Shown one piece after another: positions 26,287-35,173 of a stretch of DNA of 64,000 nucleotides. Origin of the DNA: Glycomyces albidus. GTDB taxonomy: Bacteria; Actinomycetota; Actinomycetes; Mycobacteriales; Micromonosporaceae. The DNA lies in contig NZ_WIAO01000009.1 in NCBI RefSeq assembly GCF_009451885.1, positions 62,001 through 126,000 of the forward strand. The letters are read 5' to 3'. The notes below the pieces were generated by a model. The model searched no databases, was not told the origin of the DNA, and saw only the letters and a list, made by a program, of their open reading frames with translations. Position numbers and translations under genes: made by a program. Each line of letters opens with the position of its first letter. Positions within the stretch are counted from its first letter, which is position 1.

Positions 26287-27942
26287 TCACGCAACGCGGA
26301 TCAGGCGCCAGCGCTGCGGCACGGAGCCCTTGTCGGCCCATTGAATCGCGGGCTCGCCCTCGGCCTCCTTGTTGCCGTTGTCGAGCACCATGCCCGAACG
26401 TTCACAGGTGAGCTTGACGGCCCCGCCGCCGACGTCGGTGATCCTCCAGCGCTGCGTCGCGGTGCCGTTGTCGGTCCACTGCTTGACCTGTGCGCCCTCG
26501 GCGGTCGAGTTGCCGTTGTCGAGCGCCTTGCCGGAGTGCTCGCACACCAGCTTGTGGTGTCCGCCTCCGACGTCGGTGATCTTCCAGCGCTGCTGGGCGC
26601 CGCCGTTCTCGCCCCACTGGATCACCGGGCGGCCGTCGACCGTGGAGCGGCCGATCTCGAGGAACTGCCCTGAGCGCTCGCACATGAGCAGGTAGGTGCG
26701 GCCGGAGACGACCGCCGAGGTGGAGCGCAGGTGCGCGAGGGTGCCCCAGCCGAGGGCGTCGAAGCCGCCGGAGTTGGAGCCGTAGTCGCCTCCGCCGCCC
26801 TCGGGCCGGGCGAGCGCGGCCATGCGGGCGACGTGGGGCATGCGCATCCCGCGGCGGACGCTGTAGTGGTTGTAGACGAGCTCCCACACCGGTCGGATCT
26901 GGCCCCGTGCGCCCGTGGAGATGAGGGTGTGCTCGACGCCGTCGCAGTTGCGGTAGGTCGTGAACGGCACGTCGTAGCCGAGGTTGTAGCGGGCGACGTA
27001 TTCGGCCGCCTTCGCGAAGGCGTCGTCGCGGGCGGCGTACAGGTCGATGCCCTGGCTCCAGGCCATCTCCATGAAGGCGCCCATGAGGCCGATGCCCATG
27101 ATGGAGTGTGCCTGGTCGCGGCCGGACTCCTGCCATTGGGCGAGTTCGCCGTGGACGAACGGGATCGCGTTGTCGATCGAGCCGGCGCCCGCGCCGTTGT
27201 GGAAGTAGTCCACCGCTTCGTCGATCTTGGCCTGGTCGTCGCAGAGGATGCCGATGGCGAGGATCGAGGCCATGTTGCACAGGTCCCAGTTCGCCCAGTA
27301 GTGGGTGTCGCAGGTGTTGTTGTGGCGCACCAGGAAGTCGCTGTTGAGCTCGTAGAAGACGGTCTTCATCATCTGCTGGAACCGCGCCAGGTCGAATCCG
27401 GGCGCGCCGCGCACCAGCTCCCCCGCGTTGGCGAACTGGTAGCCGTAGATGCCCGAGGCGAGGCGCGAGTCGGAGGGCGGCCAGTAGATCGACTTCAGCG
27501 TCGCCGACCAGGCGTTGCAGATCCGCACGGCCGCATCGCGGTGCGCGGTGTCGCCGCTGATGCGCCAGCGCAGGGCGTTCTGGTAGGCGGCGTGCGCGTC
27601 GTTGTAGAGCAGCCAGTAGTTCTGGGGTTTGTCGGTGTTGCCGCGGACGATCTCCTCGACGGGCTGGGGCGTCCAGGTGCTCTGGGAGTGGGCGTTGGCG
27701 ACGAGCTTGTCCCAGCCCTGCTTCCAGGGCTGTGCTCCGGCGGCGACCTTGGACGCCATGCGGTCGAGGTCGGCCTGGGTGTGGAGCATCCCGGGGTGGC
27801 CGAGGGCTTGCGGGCCGGTCTGGTCGGCTCGGGCGGCGGCGAGGCCGCCGGCTTCGGTGGCGGCCAGGGCGCTTGCGGCGACCGCGCCCTTGAGGAGGTT
27901 CCGCCGCTTGAAGCGGGCGCTGCCGGTGCGGTCGTCGGTCAT
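26287..27942 (-). CDS. Secreted alginate-lyase-like polysaccharide lyase with ricin-type lectin domain
   Basis: 551 aa. Tat signal (FKRRNLLKGAVAASALAATEA). The catalytic part (residues ~45-400) is an alpha-helical toroid of the alginate lyase superfamily: GMLHTQADLDRMASKVAAG, WLLYNDAHAAYQNALRWRIS, CDTHYWANWDLCNMASILAI (candidate Asn/His/Tyr site) and RDQAHSIMGIGLMGAFMEMA. The C-terminal ~140 residues form a beta-trefoil with three QxW repeats (QQRWKITDVGG, TQRWRITDVGG, PQRWRLI), a ricin-B/CBM13-like carbohydrate-binding module. Start ATG 27942 sits 57 bp from a LacI operator. Substrate probably a uronic-acid polymer; not certain. Confidence 0.85.
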   Translation of the reverse strand: MTDDRTGSARFKRRNLLKGAVAASALAATEAGGLAAARADQTGPQALGHPGMLHTQADLDRMASKVAAGAQPWKQGWDKLVANAHSQSTWTPQPVEEIVRGNTDKPQNYWLLYNDAHAAYQNALRWRISGDTAHRDAAVRICNAWSATLKSIYWPPSDSRLASGIYGYQFANAGELVRGAPGFDLARFQQMMKTVFYELNSDFLVRHNNTCDTHYWANWDLCNMASILAIGILCDDQAKIDEAVDYFHNGAGAGSIDNAIPFVHGELAQWQESGRDQAHSIMGIGLMGAFMEMAWSQGIDLYAARDDAFAKAAEYVARYNLGYDVPFTTYRNCDGVEHTLISTGARGQIRPVWELVYNHYSVRRGMRMPHVARMAALARPEGGGGDYGSNSGGFDALGWGTLAHLRSTSAVVSGRTYLLMCERSGQFLEIGRSTVDGRPVIQWGENGGAQQRWKITDVGGGHHKLVCEHSGKALDNGNSTAEGAQVKQWTDNGTATQRWRITDVGGGAVKLTCERSGMVLDNGNKEAEGEPAIQWADKGSVPQRWRLIRVA

Positions 27943-27998
27943 GGTGCTCCTTCGGCTGTCGTCGGTGAGGAGTGTCGGAGAGAACGCGGGCCGCGAAC

Positions 27999-28012
27999 GG
28001 ATATCGTTATCC
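27999..28012. promoter_or_regulatory. LacI-type operator (lyase regulon), copy 2
   Basis: GGATATCGTTATCC, a nearly perfect palindrome centred on CG, 57 bp upstream of the lectin-lyase start. Confidence 0.7.
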
Positions 28013-28177
28013 CATATACTCGAAGATAAGGTTTGCATCGAGATCTGTCAATGTCTTGTATCTTGGTATCCGCGACTCCCGCGACCATGAGCGGTGATGA
28101 GGCCGTCGAACGCACGGTCAGGGTGAGCCTGCATGGTGGTTTCCTGCCTCGACAGATCCGCCGGTTCACTGTAGATT

Positions 28178-28191
28178 TGAAATCGTTATCC
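28178..28191. promoter_or_regulatory. LacI-type operator (lyase regulon), copy 3
   Basis: TGAAATCGTTATCC, in the 425-bp gap between the two lyase genes, 12 bp ahead of a dehydrogenase remnant on the plus strand. It probably served the promoter of that lost gene. Confidence 0.6.
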
Positions 28192-28202
28192 CTTGATCCG
28201 AC

Positions 28203-28313
28203 GCACTCGCCGCCGAGCTGGCGACCGGTCGGATCTCGGCGATCCTCGACGTCGCCGACCCCGAGCCGCTGCCGGCCGGATCGCTGCTGTCCGACCTGCC
28301 GAACCTGTTCCTC
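28203..28313 (+). pseudogene. C-terminal fragment of a D-2-hydroxyacid dehydrogenase
   Basis: The plus strand reads ALAAELATGRISAILDVADP, then EPLPAGSLLSDLPNLFLT, the signature of the nucleotide-binding domain end of D-isomer-specific 2-hydroxyacid dehydrogenases (LxxGxIxAxLDVxxxEPLPxxxxLxxLPNVxLTPH). It breaks exactly where TPH should follow. Neither the N-terminal half nor a start codon is left. It lies directly after operator copy 3, so the intact gene was probably a member of the lyase regulon, reducing or oxidising a lyase product. Confidence 0.65.
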
Positions 28314-28314
28314 A

Positions 28315-28349
28315 CCCGTCCCGCCGCGCGGTCCGCGTGGCGGGACGGG
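28315..28349 (-). terminator. Hairpin after the large lyase gene
   Basis: Arms 28315-28331 and 28333-28349 pair with one mismatch; the inner few pairs must open to make a loop. It lies just past the stop of the minus-strand lyase and overlaps the end of the dehydrogenase remnant. Confidence 0.55.
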
Positions 28350-28367
28350 CGGCCGAGGCGGTTCCTG

Positions 28368-31300
28368 TTATGCGATGTGCCCGAAGAACTGGACTTCGCC
28401 GAGGTTGCCGTGCCAGCGGTTCGGGTTGTAGATCTTGAAGTACCGGTAGTAGGTGTCGTCGGTGACCGGCTTCCCCTGCCAGACGCCGGCCGCGGTGCGG
28501 GTCAGCGGCTCGGTGAGGGTGGTCCACGTCTGCCCGTCGTTCGAGCCCTGGACGATCGTGCCGTCCGAGCGCGAGGTGCAGCACAGCCGCGGCAGGAAGT
28601 ACACCTCGTCGAGGCGCACGGACACACCCTCCCCGAAGTCCACTGTGTAGTGCGAGCCGACGCCGGTGTTGAGGTCGCCGGCGGTGTTCTCGTCGCCGTC
28701 GAAGAGCAGGTAGCCGATCTGGTCGGCGGGGAGCCCGTTGCCGGGCCACTGCTTGTCGGAGGCGAGGACCGTGGCGAGGTCCGCGACGTCGATCAGCAGG
28801 TTCCGGTTCCCGCCGACGAACAGGCTCGCGCCTTCGGTGGCGCCGTAGAGGGTCGGCCCGGCCTCGCCGTCGTCGGTGTAGTCGACGGCGAGGGTGACCG
28901 GCCCGGGTTCGACGCCGTCGAGGACGACCGGCGCGAGCCAGTTGACGCCGTCGGCCGACGTGGCCGCCGCTTCGATGCCCATCACGTCGACGGTGACGGC
29001 GTCGACCGGCCGCCTCGTCGTGACCGCGACGTTCACGGTGTCGCCGACGGCGACCTTCCCGGCGACGGCGTCCTCGGAGGCGATCGTCGCCGACGCTATC
29101 TGGTTGCCGATCTCGTGGCGCTCGCCGTAGACGTGGAACTCGGTCATCTCGAAGACGCCGCGGACGATCCCGTAGAGGACGTCGGGCAGCTGCTCGACCA
29201 TCTGGACCTTGAGGTACCGGAACCGGTCGTCCCGGAGTTCCGGGTCCACTTCGAGGGTGTTGAAGTCCTGGGTGAACTGCGTGACCCCGGGTGTGAGCCG
29301 GGTCCAGGTGACGCCGTCGTTCGAACCGTACACCGCCGAGTTGGCGAGGCGGTCGGCGAAGATGTTGCTCTGGAAGCCGAACTCCCGCGCCGACACCCGG
29401 AAGTCGGGGCCGAAGTCGAAGGTGTGGGACATGTTCACCGCCTGCGGGTAGGCGGTGCCGGTCTGGTTGTCGCCGTCGACGAGCAGCGCGGTGCGGTCCC
29501 CCGCGGTGGAGGCGTGCAGCAGGCCGGAGTAGTCGAGGCTGCCGTCCACTTCGGTCTTCGGCGAGACGAGCCGCAGTCCGTCGGCCGCGGCCACCATGTC
29601 CGCCAAGGCGGTCGCGTAGGCCTCGTCGGTGCCGTCGTCGAGCAGCGCTTCGGCCTCCTCACGCGCCGCGGTGAAGGCGGCGTCGGTCGCCGACTCGTAC
29701 CCGTCCTCGGGCTCGTAGTCCTCGGCCGCCAGCGACAGCGCACTCGGGCGGTCGGCGGCGGCGTCGAGGACGATCGTGCGCGCGGCGACGCTCGTGCCGT
29801 CGTCGGCGGCGACGGTGATCGTGCCCGAGTCGGCGCCGGTCCAGGTGAGCCGCCCGGTGGCGGGGTCGAGCGATGCGCCGTCGGGGAGGCCGGCGGCGCT
29901 GTAGGCGATGCCCTCCGGGCCGGTGGCGGCGAGCTCGAGCGTGAGGTCGGCGCCGTCCCAGGCGACGACCCGGTCGGCGGCGTCCTCGGGGAAGACCGGT
30001 CCGTCGAGTTCGACCTCGGCGTTGATGTTGATGTGGTCGAGGTCGACTGCGGCGCCCTCGGTCTCGATGAACACGATGTTGTCCATGGCCCTGGTGACGG
30101 TGACGTAGCGCCATTCGCCGCCGGTGTCCGGAACGGTCACGGTGGTGTCGCGCCTGACGGCGTCGTCGTGGCTGACGCCGCCCAGGTGGATCACGGCAGC
30201 GCCTTCGGTGCGGACGAGGAAGCCCTGCTGCGGCCTGGTGTTCGCGCCGCTGAGATAGGCGATCTTCGACCCGCCGGCCATGGTCACGAATCCGTCGTGC
30301 TGGTCGACCTCGCCGGCGAGATGCGTGTAGCGCTGCTCGACTTCGAGGATGTCGGGGTCGGCGTTCGGCACTTGGGCGGTCTCACCGGCGGCTTCGGCGG
30401 GTGCGAACATCCAGGAGTCGCCGCCGCCGTCGCGGCCGTCCCAGCCGATCTGGACGGGGGTGGGGCGTTTGGCGTAGGCCTCGGCGAAGAACGGGGCGAT
30501 GGCCTCGACGTCTTCACCGCGCCGGTACTCGTAGTGGTAGTAGATCTCCCAGAAGCTCGCGGTGGCGTATCGGCCGCGGTAGCCGTCGGCGATGTGGTCG
30601 TAGGTGTCGCGGATCGTCCCGTCGGGCGAGATCGCGTAGCCGACGGGCGTCCACTCCGGGTCGCGTCCGGACATGAACTGCCAGAAGTAGTCGGCGGCCC
30701 GGAGGATGCGGTCGTCCAGGAACTCGTAGGGCCCCACGGCGTCGGCGGCGGTGGAGACCGTGCCGTCGACGGGGTCCACTTCGGTGCCCTGGGCCGTCAT
30801 CATGCGGGACAGGGCCGCGAAGTTCGTGAGGTTGCCGCCGCCGTGGGCCTGGTCGCGGCCCATCTCGACCAGCTGCACATGGGGGTCCTCGATGGGCTCG
30901 CCGGTCTTGTCGTTCGTGTCGACCCAGCGGGCGAGCCTGGCGATGGAGCCGTTGAAGCCCTCGTCCTTCGCCGTCTCGTTGACGGTGAACCACTCGACCT
31001 TCTCCTCATAGAGCGCGGTGTCGTCCATGAAGATCGAGCCGGCCATGGAGCCCAGGAGCGGGTAGTTGTGCTGGTTCATGAAGTGGTCCGGAGAGGACAT
31101 GAACGTCGCGATCGCGGGCCTGATCAGGTTCTCGCTGAAGGACCGCGTGTCCTCTTCGGTCCACGCGAGCGCCGGGTCGTCGCCGCAGGTGGTGTACCGC
31201 AGCAGCTCGGCGGCGGAGGCCATGCGGAAGAGCGGCATGCCGTTGTGGATGTGCGAGTCGGTGTAGTACTCGAACTTGGTGGGGTCCATCTGCTCCCAGT

Positions 31301-31787
31301 TGCGGATGATGGCCAGGGCGTTCTTGCGGTGGACCTCCTTACCGGTGAGCACGTGCAGGACCGCCTGCGTGTAGGACTTCAGGCCGTCCGCCTCGAACAT
31401 GCCTCTGGTGCCCGCGTTGAACGCGGTGGTGCGCGGTTTCGTCGGGTCGGAGCCGGCGTTGGAGGGCTTCACGGTCTCCCCGGCCGCACTGGAGCGCTTG
31501 AGCGCGTCGAACCCGGAGACCCACGGCTCGGCTCCGGCCGCGAGCTGGGTGCGCACGTTCTCCAGGATCGGCTCGGTGAGCCCGATGCCGGGGTGGTTGA
31601 ACCCGGCTTCGCTTGTCGTGGAATTGAACTGCACCTCGCAGGTGCCGGTCTCCTGGGCCGCCGCGGGCTCGGCGTCGCCGGCCCCGAACTGGAGCAGTCC
31701 GAGTGAGATCGCGAGTGCCGCCGTGAGCGCGAGGGCGCGTCTGACGGCGTCGGAGGGGCCGCGCAGGGCGGCCCGGAGGGGGGTCAT
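28368..31787 (-). CDS. Large secreted alginate-lyase-family protein with discoidin-like domains
   Basis: 1139 aa, exported by a signal peptide (ALALTAALAISLGLLQFGAG...AAAQ). Residues ~60-450 are an alginate-lyase-like alpha toroid (LENVRTQLAAGAEPWVSGFD, MNQHNYPLLGSMAGSIFMDD, EMGRDQAHGGGNLTNFAALS, YYHYEYRRG). Next come a beta region (~480-640), a putative-Ig repeat (LTLELAATGPEGIAYSAAGL), a short FIVAR-like helix pair (~715-770), and two discoidin-like carbohydrate-binding regions (DYSGLLHASTAGDRTALLVD and the C-terminal NTGVGSHYTVDFGEGVSVRL). Like the smaller lyase it carries upstream LacI operators (31828-31861). It probably degrades a surface-bound uronic polymer outside the cell. Confidence 0.85.
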   Translation of the reverse strand: MTPLRAALRGPSDAVRRALALTAALAISLGLLQFGAGDAEPAAAQETGTCEVQFNSTTSEAGFNHPGIGLTEPILENVRTQLAAGAEPWVSGFDALKRSSAAGETVKPSNAGSDPTKPRTTAFNAGTRGMFEADGLKSYTQAVLHVLTGKEVHRKNALAIIRNWEQMDPTKFEYYTDSHIHNGMPLFRMASAAELLRYTTCGDDPALAWTEEDTRSFSENLIRPAIATFMSSPDHFMNQHNYPLLGSMAGSIFMDDTALYEEKVEWFTVNETAKDEGFNGSIARLARWVDTNDKTGEPIEDPHVQLVEMGRDQAHGGGNLTNFAALSRMMTAQGTEVDPVDGTVSTAADAVGPYEFLDDRILRAADYFWQFMSGRDPEWTPVGYAISPDGTIRDTYDHIADGYRGRYATASFWEIYYHYEYRRGEDVEAIAPFFAEAYAKRPTPVQIGWDGRDGGGDSWMFAPAEAAGETAQVPNADPDILEVEQRYTHLAGEVDQHDGFVTMAGGSKIAYLSGANTRPQQGFLVRTEGAAVIHLGGVSHDDAVRRDTTVTVPDTGGEWRYVTVTRAMDNIVFIETEGAAVDLDHININAEVELDGPVFPEDAADRVVAWDGADLTLELAATGPEGIAYSAAGLPDGASLDPATGRLTWTGADSGTITVAADDGTSVAARTIVLDAAADRPSALSLAAEDYEPEDGYESATDAAFTAAREEAEALLDDGTDEAYATALADMVAAADGLRLVSPKTEVDGSLDYSGLLHASTAGDRTALLVDGDNQTGTAYPQAVNMSHTFDFGPDFRVSAREFGFQSNIFADRLANSAVYGSNDGVTWTRLTPGVTQFTQDFNTLEVDPELRDDRFRYLKVQMVEQLPDVLYGIVRGVFEMTEFHVYGERHEIGNQIASATIASEDAVAGKVAVGDTVNVAVTTRRPVDAVTVDVMGIEAAATSADGVNWLAPVVLDGVEPGPVTLAVDYTDDGEAGPTLYGATEGASLFVGGNRNLLIDVADLATVLASDKQWPGNGLPADQIGYLLFDGDENTAGDLNTGVGSHYTVDFGEGVSVRLDEVYFLPRLCCTSRSDGTIVQGSNDGQTWTTLTEPLTRTAAGVWQGKPVTDDTYYRYFKIYNPNRWHGNLGEVQFFGHIA

Positions 31788-31827
31788 GATCGGTACCTTC
31801 TTCGCTGAGAGTGGACGGAGCGTGTCA

Positions 31828-31861
31828 GGAAATCGTTATCCATCGAGGGATAACGATATCT
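31828..31861. promoter_or_regulatory. Tandem LacI-type operators (lyase regulon), copies 4 and 5
   Basis: GGAAATCGTTATCC at 31828-31841 and GGATAACGATATCT at 31848-31861, in opposite orientation, centres 20 bp apart (two helical turns), 41 bp upstream of the large lyase start. Confidence 0.75.
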
Positions 31862-32026
31862 CGAACGGTGACGGGGATCAATACCCTCGCAAGCAGTTCT
31901 TGGCTGCGACCCGGCTCCGATCGGGTCCGGTCCCTCAGATATCGATCTCTCCAGGACCGGCCCCGGTGTGAGTGAGGGCGATCCGGGCCGAGACCAGATG
32001 AACCGCGCGCTTCCGGCCCGGCGGAG

Positions 32027-33016
32027 TCAGGCCGGAAGCGAGGCGGGAAGGCCGCTGCGGCCCAGCAGGACCGCGTCCGCGAAGACCGTGACGCGGGCGA
32101 TCCCCGTGCCGGTGGCCGTCAGCACGCCGATGCCGACGCCTCGATAGATCCCGTCGCCGACGTGCAGGTAGGGGGCGATCGCGGGTTGCCCGTTGGACTC
32201 GGTCGCAATCGTGCGCCAGACGCCAGGGGCCGTCGCGACATGCTCGACGAGGTAGGAGACGCAGGCGCGCTTGCCCTCGAACCACACGCCGGTGCCGGTC
32301 ACCTCCAGCACGGCGTCCTGGCGCAGGACGCGCTCGAACGCCGCCGCGTCCGCGTTCTCGAAGGCGTCCATGTACTGCCGCAGCAGCCGGCGGGCCTCCG
32401 GATGACTGGGTTCGAGGACGTCGCCCATCTGCGGCTTCACCTCGTCCAAGCGTCGGCGTGCGCGCTGGAGGAGGCTCTTCACCGCGCCGACGTTCGTCTC
32501 CAGCGCTTCGGCGACCTCGGCGGCCGGCCACGCGAGGACGTCCCGGAGGATCAGGACGGCGCGCTGCCGCGGGGACAGGTATTGGAGGCTCGCGACCAAG
32601 GCGAGGCGGATGCCCTCCCGGCCGATCGCGACCGCCGCCGGGTCGTCGTGCTCGGATGCGAGCATCGCGTGCGGCATCGGCTCGATCCAGAGCGTGCCCG
32701 GACCGGCGTTCTCCAGTGCCGCCGACGGACCGGTGCCGGACGGTCCGAGACCGGACGGGAGCGCCCGCCGACCGCTGTGCCGGAGGGCGTTCAGACACGC
32801 GTTCGTCGCGATCCGGTAGAGCCAGGTCCGCAGCGAAGACCGGTGCTCGAACCGGTCGTAGGCCCGCCAGGCCCGCAGATACGTCTCCTGGACCAGGTCC
32901 TCGGCGTCCTGGAGCGAACCGGTCATGCGATAGCAGTGGGCGAGCAGTTCCCCTCGGAACGGCTCGGCCCGGTCGGCGAACTCGCCGGCGGTCACCGGTG
33001 CCTGCATGCCGGACAT
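32027..33016 (-). CDS. ECF sigma factor with SnoaL-like C-terminal domain
   Basis: 329 aa. Sigma region 2 (residues ~15-90: LAHCYRMTGSLQDAEDLVQE, SSLRTWLYRIATNACLNAL), region 4 (~150-200: QYLSPRQRAVLILRDVLAW, VGAVKSLLQRARRRL) and a C-terminal SnoaL/NTF2-like domain (~210-329: RQYMDAFENADAAAFERVL, AIAPYLHVGDGIYRGVGI). This layout is that of the long ECF factors (SigG/SigX5 type), where the extra domain controls activity in place of a membrane anti-sigma factor. No anti-sigma gene is adjacent. It is divergent from the reductase at 33253, a possible target. Confidence 0.9.
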   Translation of the reverse strand: MSGMQAPVTAGEFADRAEPFRGELLAHCYRMTGSLQDAEDLVQETYLRAWRAYDRFEHRSSLRTWLYRIATNACLNALRHSGRRALPSGLGPSGTGPSAALENAGPGTLWIEPMPHAMLASEHDDPAAVAIGREGIRLALVASLQYLSPRQRAVLILRDVLAWPAAEVAEALETNVGAVKSLLQRARRRLDEVKPQMGDVLEPSHPEARRLLRQYMDAFENADAAAFERVLRQDAVLEVTGTGVWFEGKRACVSYLVEHVATAPGVWRTIATESNGQPAIAPYLHVGDGIYRGVGIGVLTATGTGIARVTVFADAVLLGRSGLPASLPA

Positions 33017-33252
33017 CGTTCTCCTCAGCGTCGTCCACCGCGTCCGCCACCGGCGTCGCCGGTGGCGGACGACGGTGCGGGCCTTCCAGAAGTAGACCGA
33101 TCGGAGGGCCGAAAGGAATCGCGCTCGCAGGAATTCCTTTCGCCCACGCCCGCGGTCTATATCAAGGTCGCTCCGACGCGGCCGGGATCCACCCGAGGAA
33201 CCGCCCGCCCGAGCCGCCTGACCGCTCGGGCGTCGACACCGAAAGGCCGCAC

Positions 33253-33810
33253 ATGCGCACTGTCATCGAGTCCACCCTCATCTCCGCAGACGGGGTCGTC
33301 AACGACCCCGGCTCGTGGGCGATGCCCTACTTCAACGAGGAGTTCACCCGCGAGGCGACCTCGCTGCTCCTCGGCGCCGACGCGATGCTGATGGGCCGCG
33401 GCACCTATGAGGACCTGTCCTGGCGCTGGCCTGGTCAGACCGGCCCGTTCGCCGACGCCATCAACGGCATCCGCAAGTACGTGTTCACCTCCACACTTGA
33501 TCGAGTGGACTGGAACAACGCCGTCATCGTCCGCGGCGACGTGGTGAAGGAGGTGACCCGCCTCAAGGAGGAGGGCGGCGGCGACCTCGTCCTCTTCGGC
33601 CACGGCCGCCTGAGCCACACACTGCTCGAGCACGACCTGCTCGACGTGCTCCGGCTCGCCGTCCACCCCGTCGTCGTGGGCGAACCGCTCGGCTCGTTCA
33701 CCGAGAACCCGAAGACCCCGCTGCAGCTGCTCAGCAGCAACACCCGCAGCAACGGCGTCGTCGTCCTGACCTACCGGACGGCCCGGGCCGAACAGCAAGA
33801 CGGGGCCTGA
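33253..33810 (+). CDS. Dihydrofolate-reductase-family protein (RibD-C/YyaP type)
   Basis: 185 aa. RibD C-terminal/DHFR-like fold: MRTVIESTLISADGVVNDP, LLLGADAMLMGRGTYEDLSW, LVLFGHGRLSHTLLEHDLLD, LRLAVHPVVVGEPLG. These proteins bind NADPH; most have no known substrate and are unlikely to be the folate enzyme. ATG 33253 follows GAAAGGCCGCAC. It is divergent from the ECF sigma gene (236 bp gap) and ends in a strong terminator, so it is probably monocistronic. Confidence 0.87.
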   Translation: MRTVIESTLISADGVVNDPGSWAMPYFNEEFTREATSLLLGADAMLMGRGTYEDLSWRWPGQTGPFADAINGIRKYVFTSTLDRVDWNNAVIVRGDVVKEVTRLKEEGGGDLVLFGHGRLSHTLLEHDLLDVLRLAVHPVVVGEPLGSFTENPKTPLQLLSSNTRSNGVVVLTYRTARAEQQDGA

Positions 33811-33835
33811 CCGGCCGGAAAAGCGCCGAGCGATG

Positions 33836-33873
33836 GGCCCTGGGGACGGCCACAACGCCCCGTCTCCAGGGCC
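33836..33873 (+). terminator. Terminator after the DHFR-family gene
   Basis: Arms 33836-33849 and 33860-33873 pair over 14 positions (one G-T) around a 10-nt loop, followed by TTTCGTCT. Confidence 0.8.
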
Positions 33874-34024
33874 TTTCGTCTGTGTACCTGGTGGATTCAC
33901 GCGACCTGGGCGTTCCACCTGAACGGCGAAACGGTTCCTGCGGGCCCTTGCACGGTACGGGCCGGCCAGGTCGGTCGGTCCCCCTCGATGGGAGAGCACC
34001 TGCGTGCGTGAGAGAGTGCCTGTC

Positions 34025-34552
34025 ATGGGAGTCCGAATGGGCGGGAACCCGGAAGCGACACTCGAAACGGATCGACTGCTGCTCCGGCCTTGGCGAGTGG
34101 ACGAAGCCGATGTCATGCGCGAACTGTGGACCGAACGGGATCCGCGAGTTCCGCCGCACCGTCGGATCGATGCGGAGGGGCACCCGACGATCGCGGAGTT
34201 GGAGAACCACATCCGCGACCGCCGGTCTTCGCTCCTGGCGATCGAGCGGAAGGACGCCGGTGACGTCATCGGCTATTGCGGCCTGGTCGACGGTGGACGA
34301 GGAGCCGAAGGGGAGCCGGAACTGGCTTTCGAGCTGCTGCGGCGAGTCTGGGGCCGGGGATACGCGACCGAGGCCGCGCTGGCCGTCCTGGACCGGGCGC
34401 GAGCGGCCGGTCACCGACGTGTCTGGGCCACCGTCTGGGATTGGAACGCCGCTTCGCGTCGTGTTCTGGCGAAACTCGGGTTCACCGAGACCGGGCGAAG
34501 AGAGGTGGATGCGGTTCACGGGACCACGTTGTTCACCGTGATCCGTCTCTGA
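34025..34552 (+). CDS. GNAT acetyltransferase, RimJ/RimL-like
   Basis: 175 aa. The opening LETDRLLLRPWRVDEADVMR is typical of the RimJ/RimL group; the acetyl-CoA pyrophosphate-binding loop is LLRRVWGRGYATEAALAVL, followed by WATVWDWNAASRRVLAKLGF. The group acetylates N-termini of ribosomal proteins or small amines; the acceptor is unknown. The start is uncertain: GTG 34004, ATG 34025 and ATG 34037 are in frame; 34025 is preferred as the first ATG, but none has a strong ribosome binding site. Confidence 0.85.
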   Translation: MGVRMGGNPEATLETDRLLLRPWRVDEADVMRELWTERDPRVPPHRRIDAEGHPTIAELENHIRDRRSSLLAIERKDAGDVIGYCGLVDGGRGAEGEPELAFELLRRVWGRGYATEAALAVLDRARAAGHRRVWATVWDWNAASRRVLAKLGFTETGRREVDAVHGTTLFTVIRL

Positions 34553-34674
34553 CGTGTGCCCTCCTCGCCGAGCGCCGAACCAGTTCTGAGCCCGCCTCAT
34601 CGGCGCTCCCATGTCGGAGGCGGCCGTTAGCCTGGGGTCGTCGCCCGTGTGCCGTCTCGAAGAGGTGAGGTCAG

Positions 34675-35085
34675 ATGTCGGTTCCGGAGTTCTTCGCCCC
34701 TGACATGCGCGGCCGGACGCTCGCGCCGCCCGGTTCGGACCTGGTGCTCGCCGAGTGGGAGGCCGACGGTTCGACCGGCGGTGAGCGGGTCTACCAGGCC
34801 CCGCTCCACCGCCACGCCGACGACGAGGCCTGGTACGTCCTCGACGGCTCGCTCGGTGTGCGGATCGGCGACGAGGAGGTGGTGGTGCCCGCCGGCGGCG
34901 CCGCGATCGTCCCCGGCGGGACGGCCCATACCTTCTGGAACGCGGGCCCCGACCCCGCGCGGTATCTGCTTGTCATGGGCGCCAAGACGAACGCCCTCAT
35001 CAACGCTATCCACGCCGCTGCCGACCGCGGGCCCGAGGCGATGCGCCGCCTCTTCGAGCAGCACGACGCCGAACTCCTCGAATAG
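34675..35085 (+). CDS. Cupin-domain protein
   Basis: 136 aa single cupin. Metal-binding motif 1 is APLHRHADDEAWYVLDGSLG (H-x-H, then E) and motif 2 is IVPGGTAHTFWN (His). Single cupins of this size serve as small dioxygenases, isomerases or sugar/metabolite sensors; no specific activity can be assigned. ATG 34675 follows GAAGAGGTGAGGTCAG. Not obviously in an operon. Confidence 0.85.
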   Translation: MSVPEFFAPDMRGRTLAPPGSDLVLAEWEADGSTGGERVYQAPLHRHADDEAWYVLDGSLGVRIGDEEVVVPAGGAAIVPGGTAHTFWNAGPDPARYLLVMGAKTNALINAIHAAADRGPEAMRRLFEQHDAELLE

Positions 35086-35173
35086 CGGGCCGGGAACCGC
35101 CGTCCCAGGCGTTGTCGGCGGGGAGTGCGGCTGCGCCCATGCCTCGCCGGGCGATCGCCACGGCGTCAGGCGA

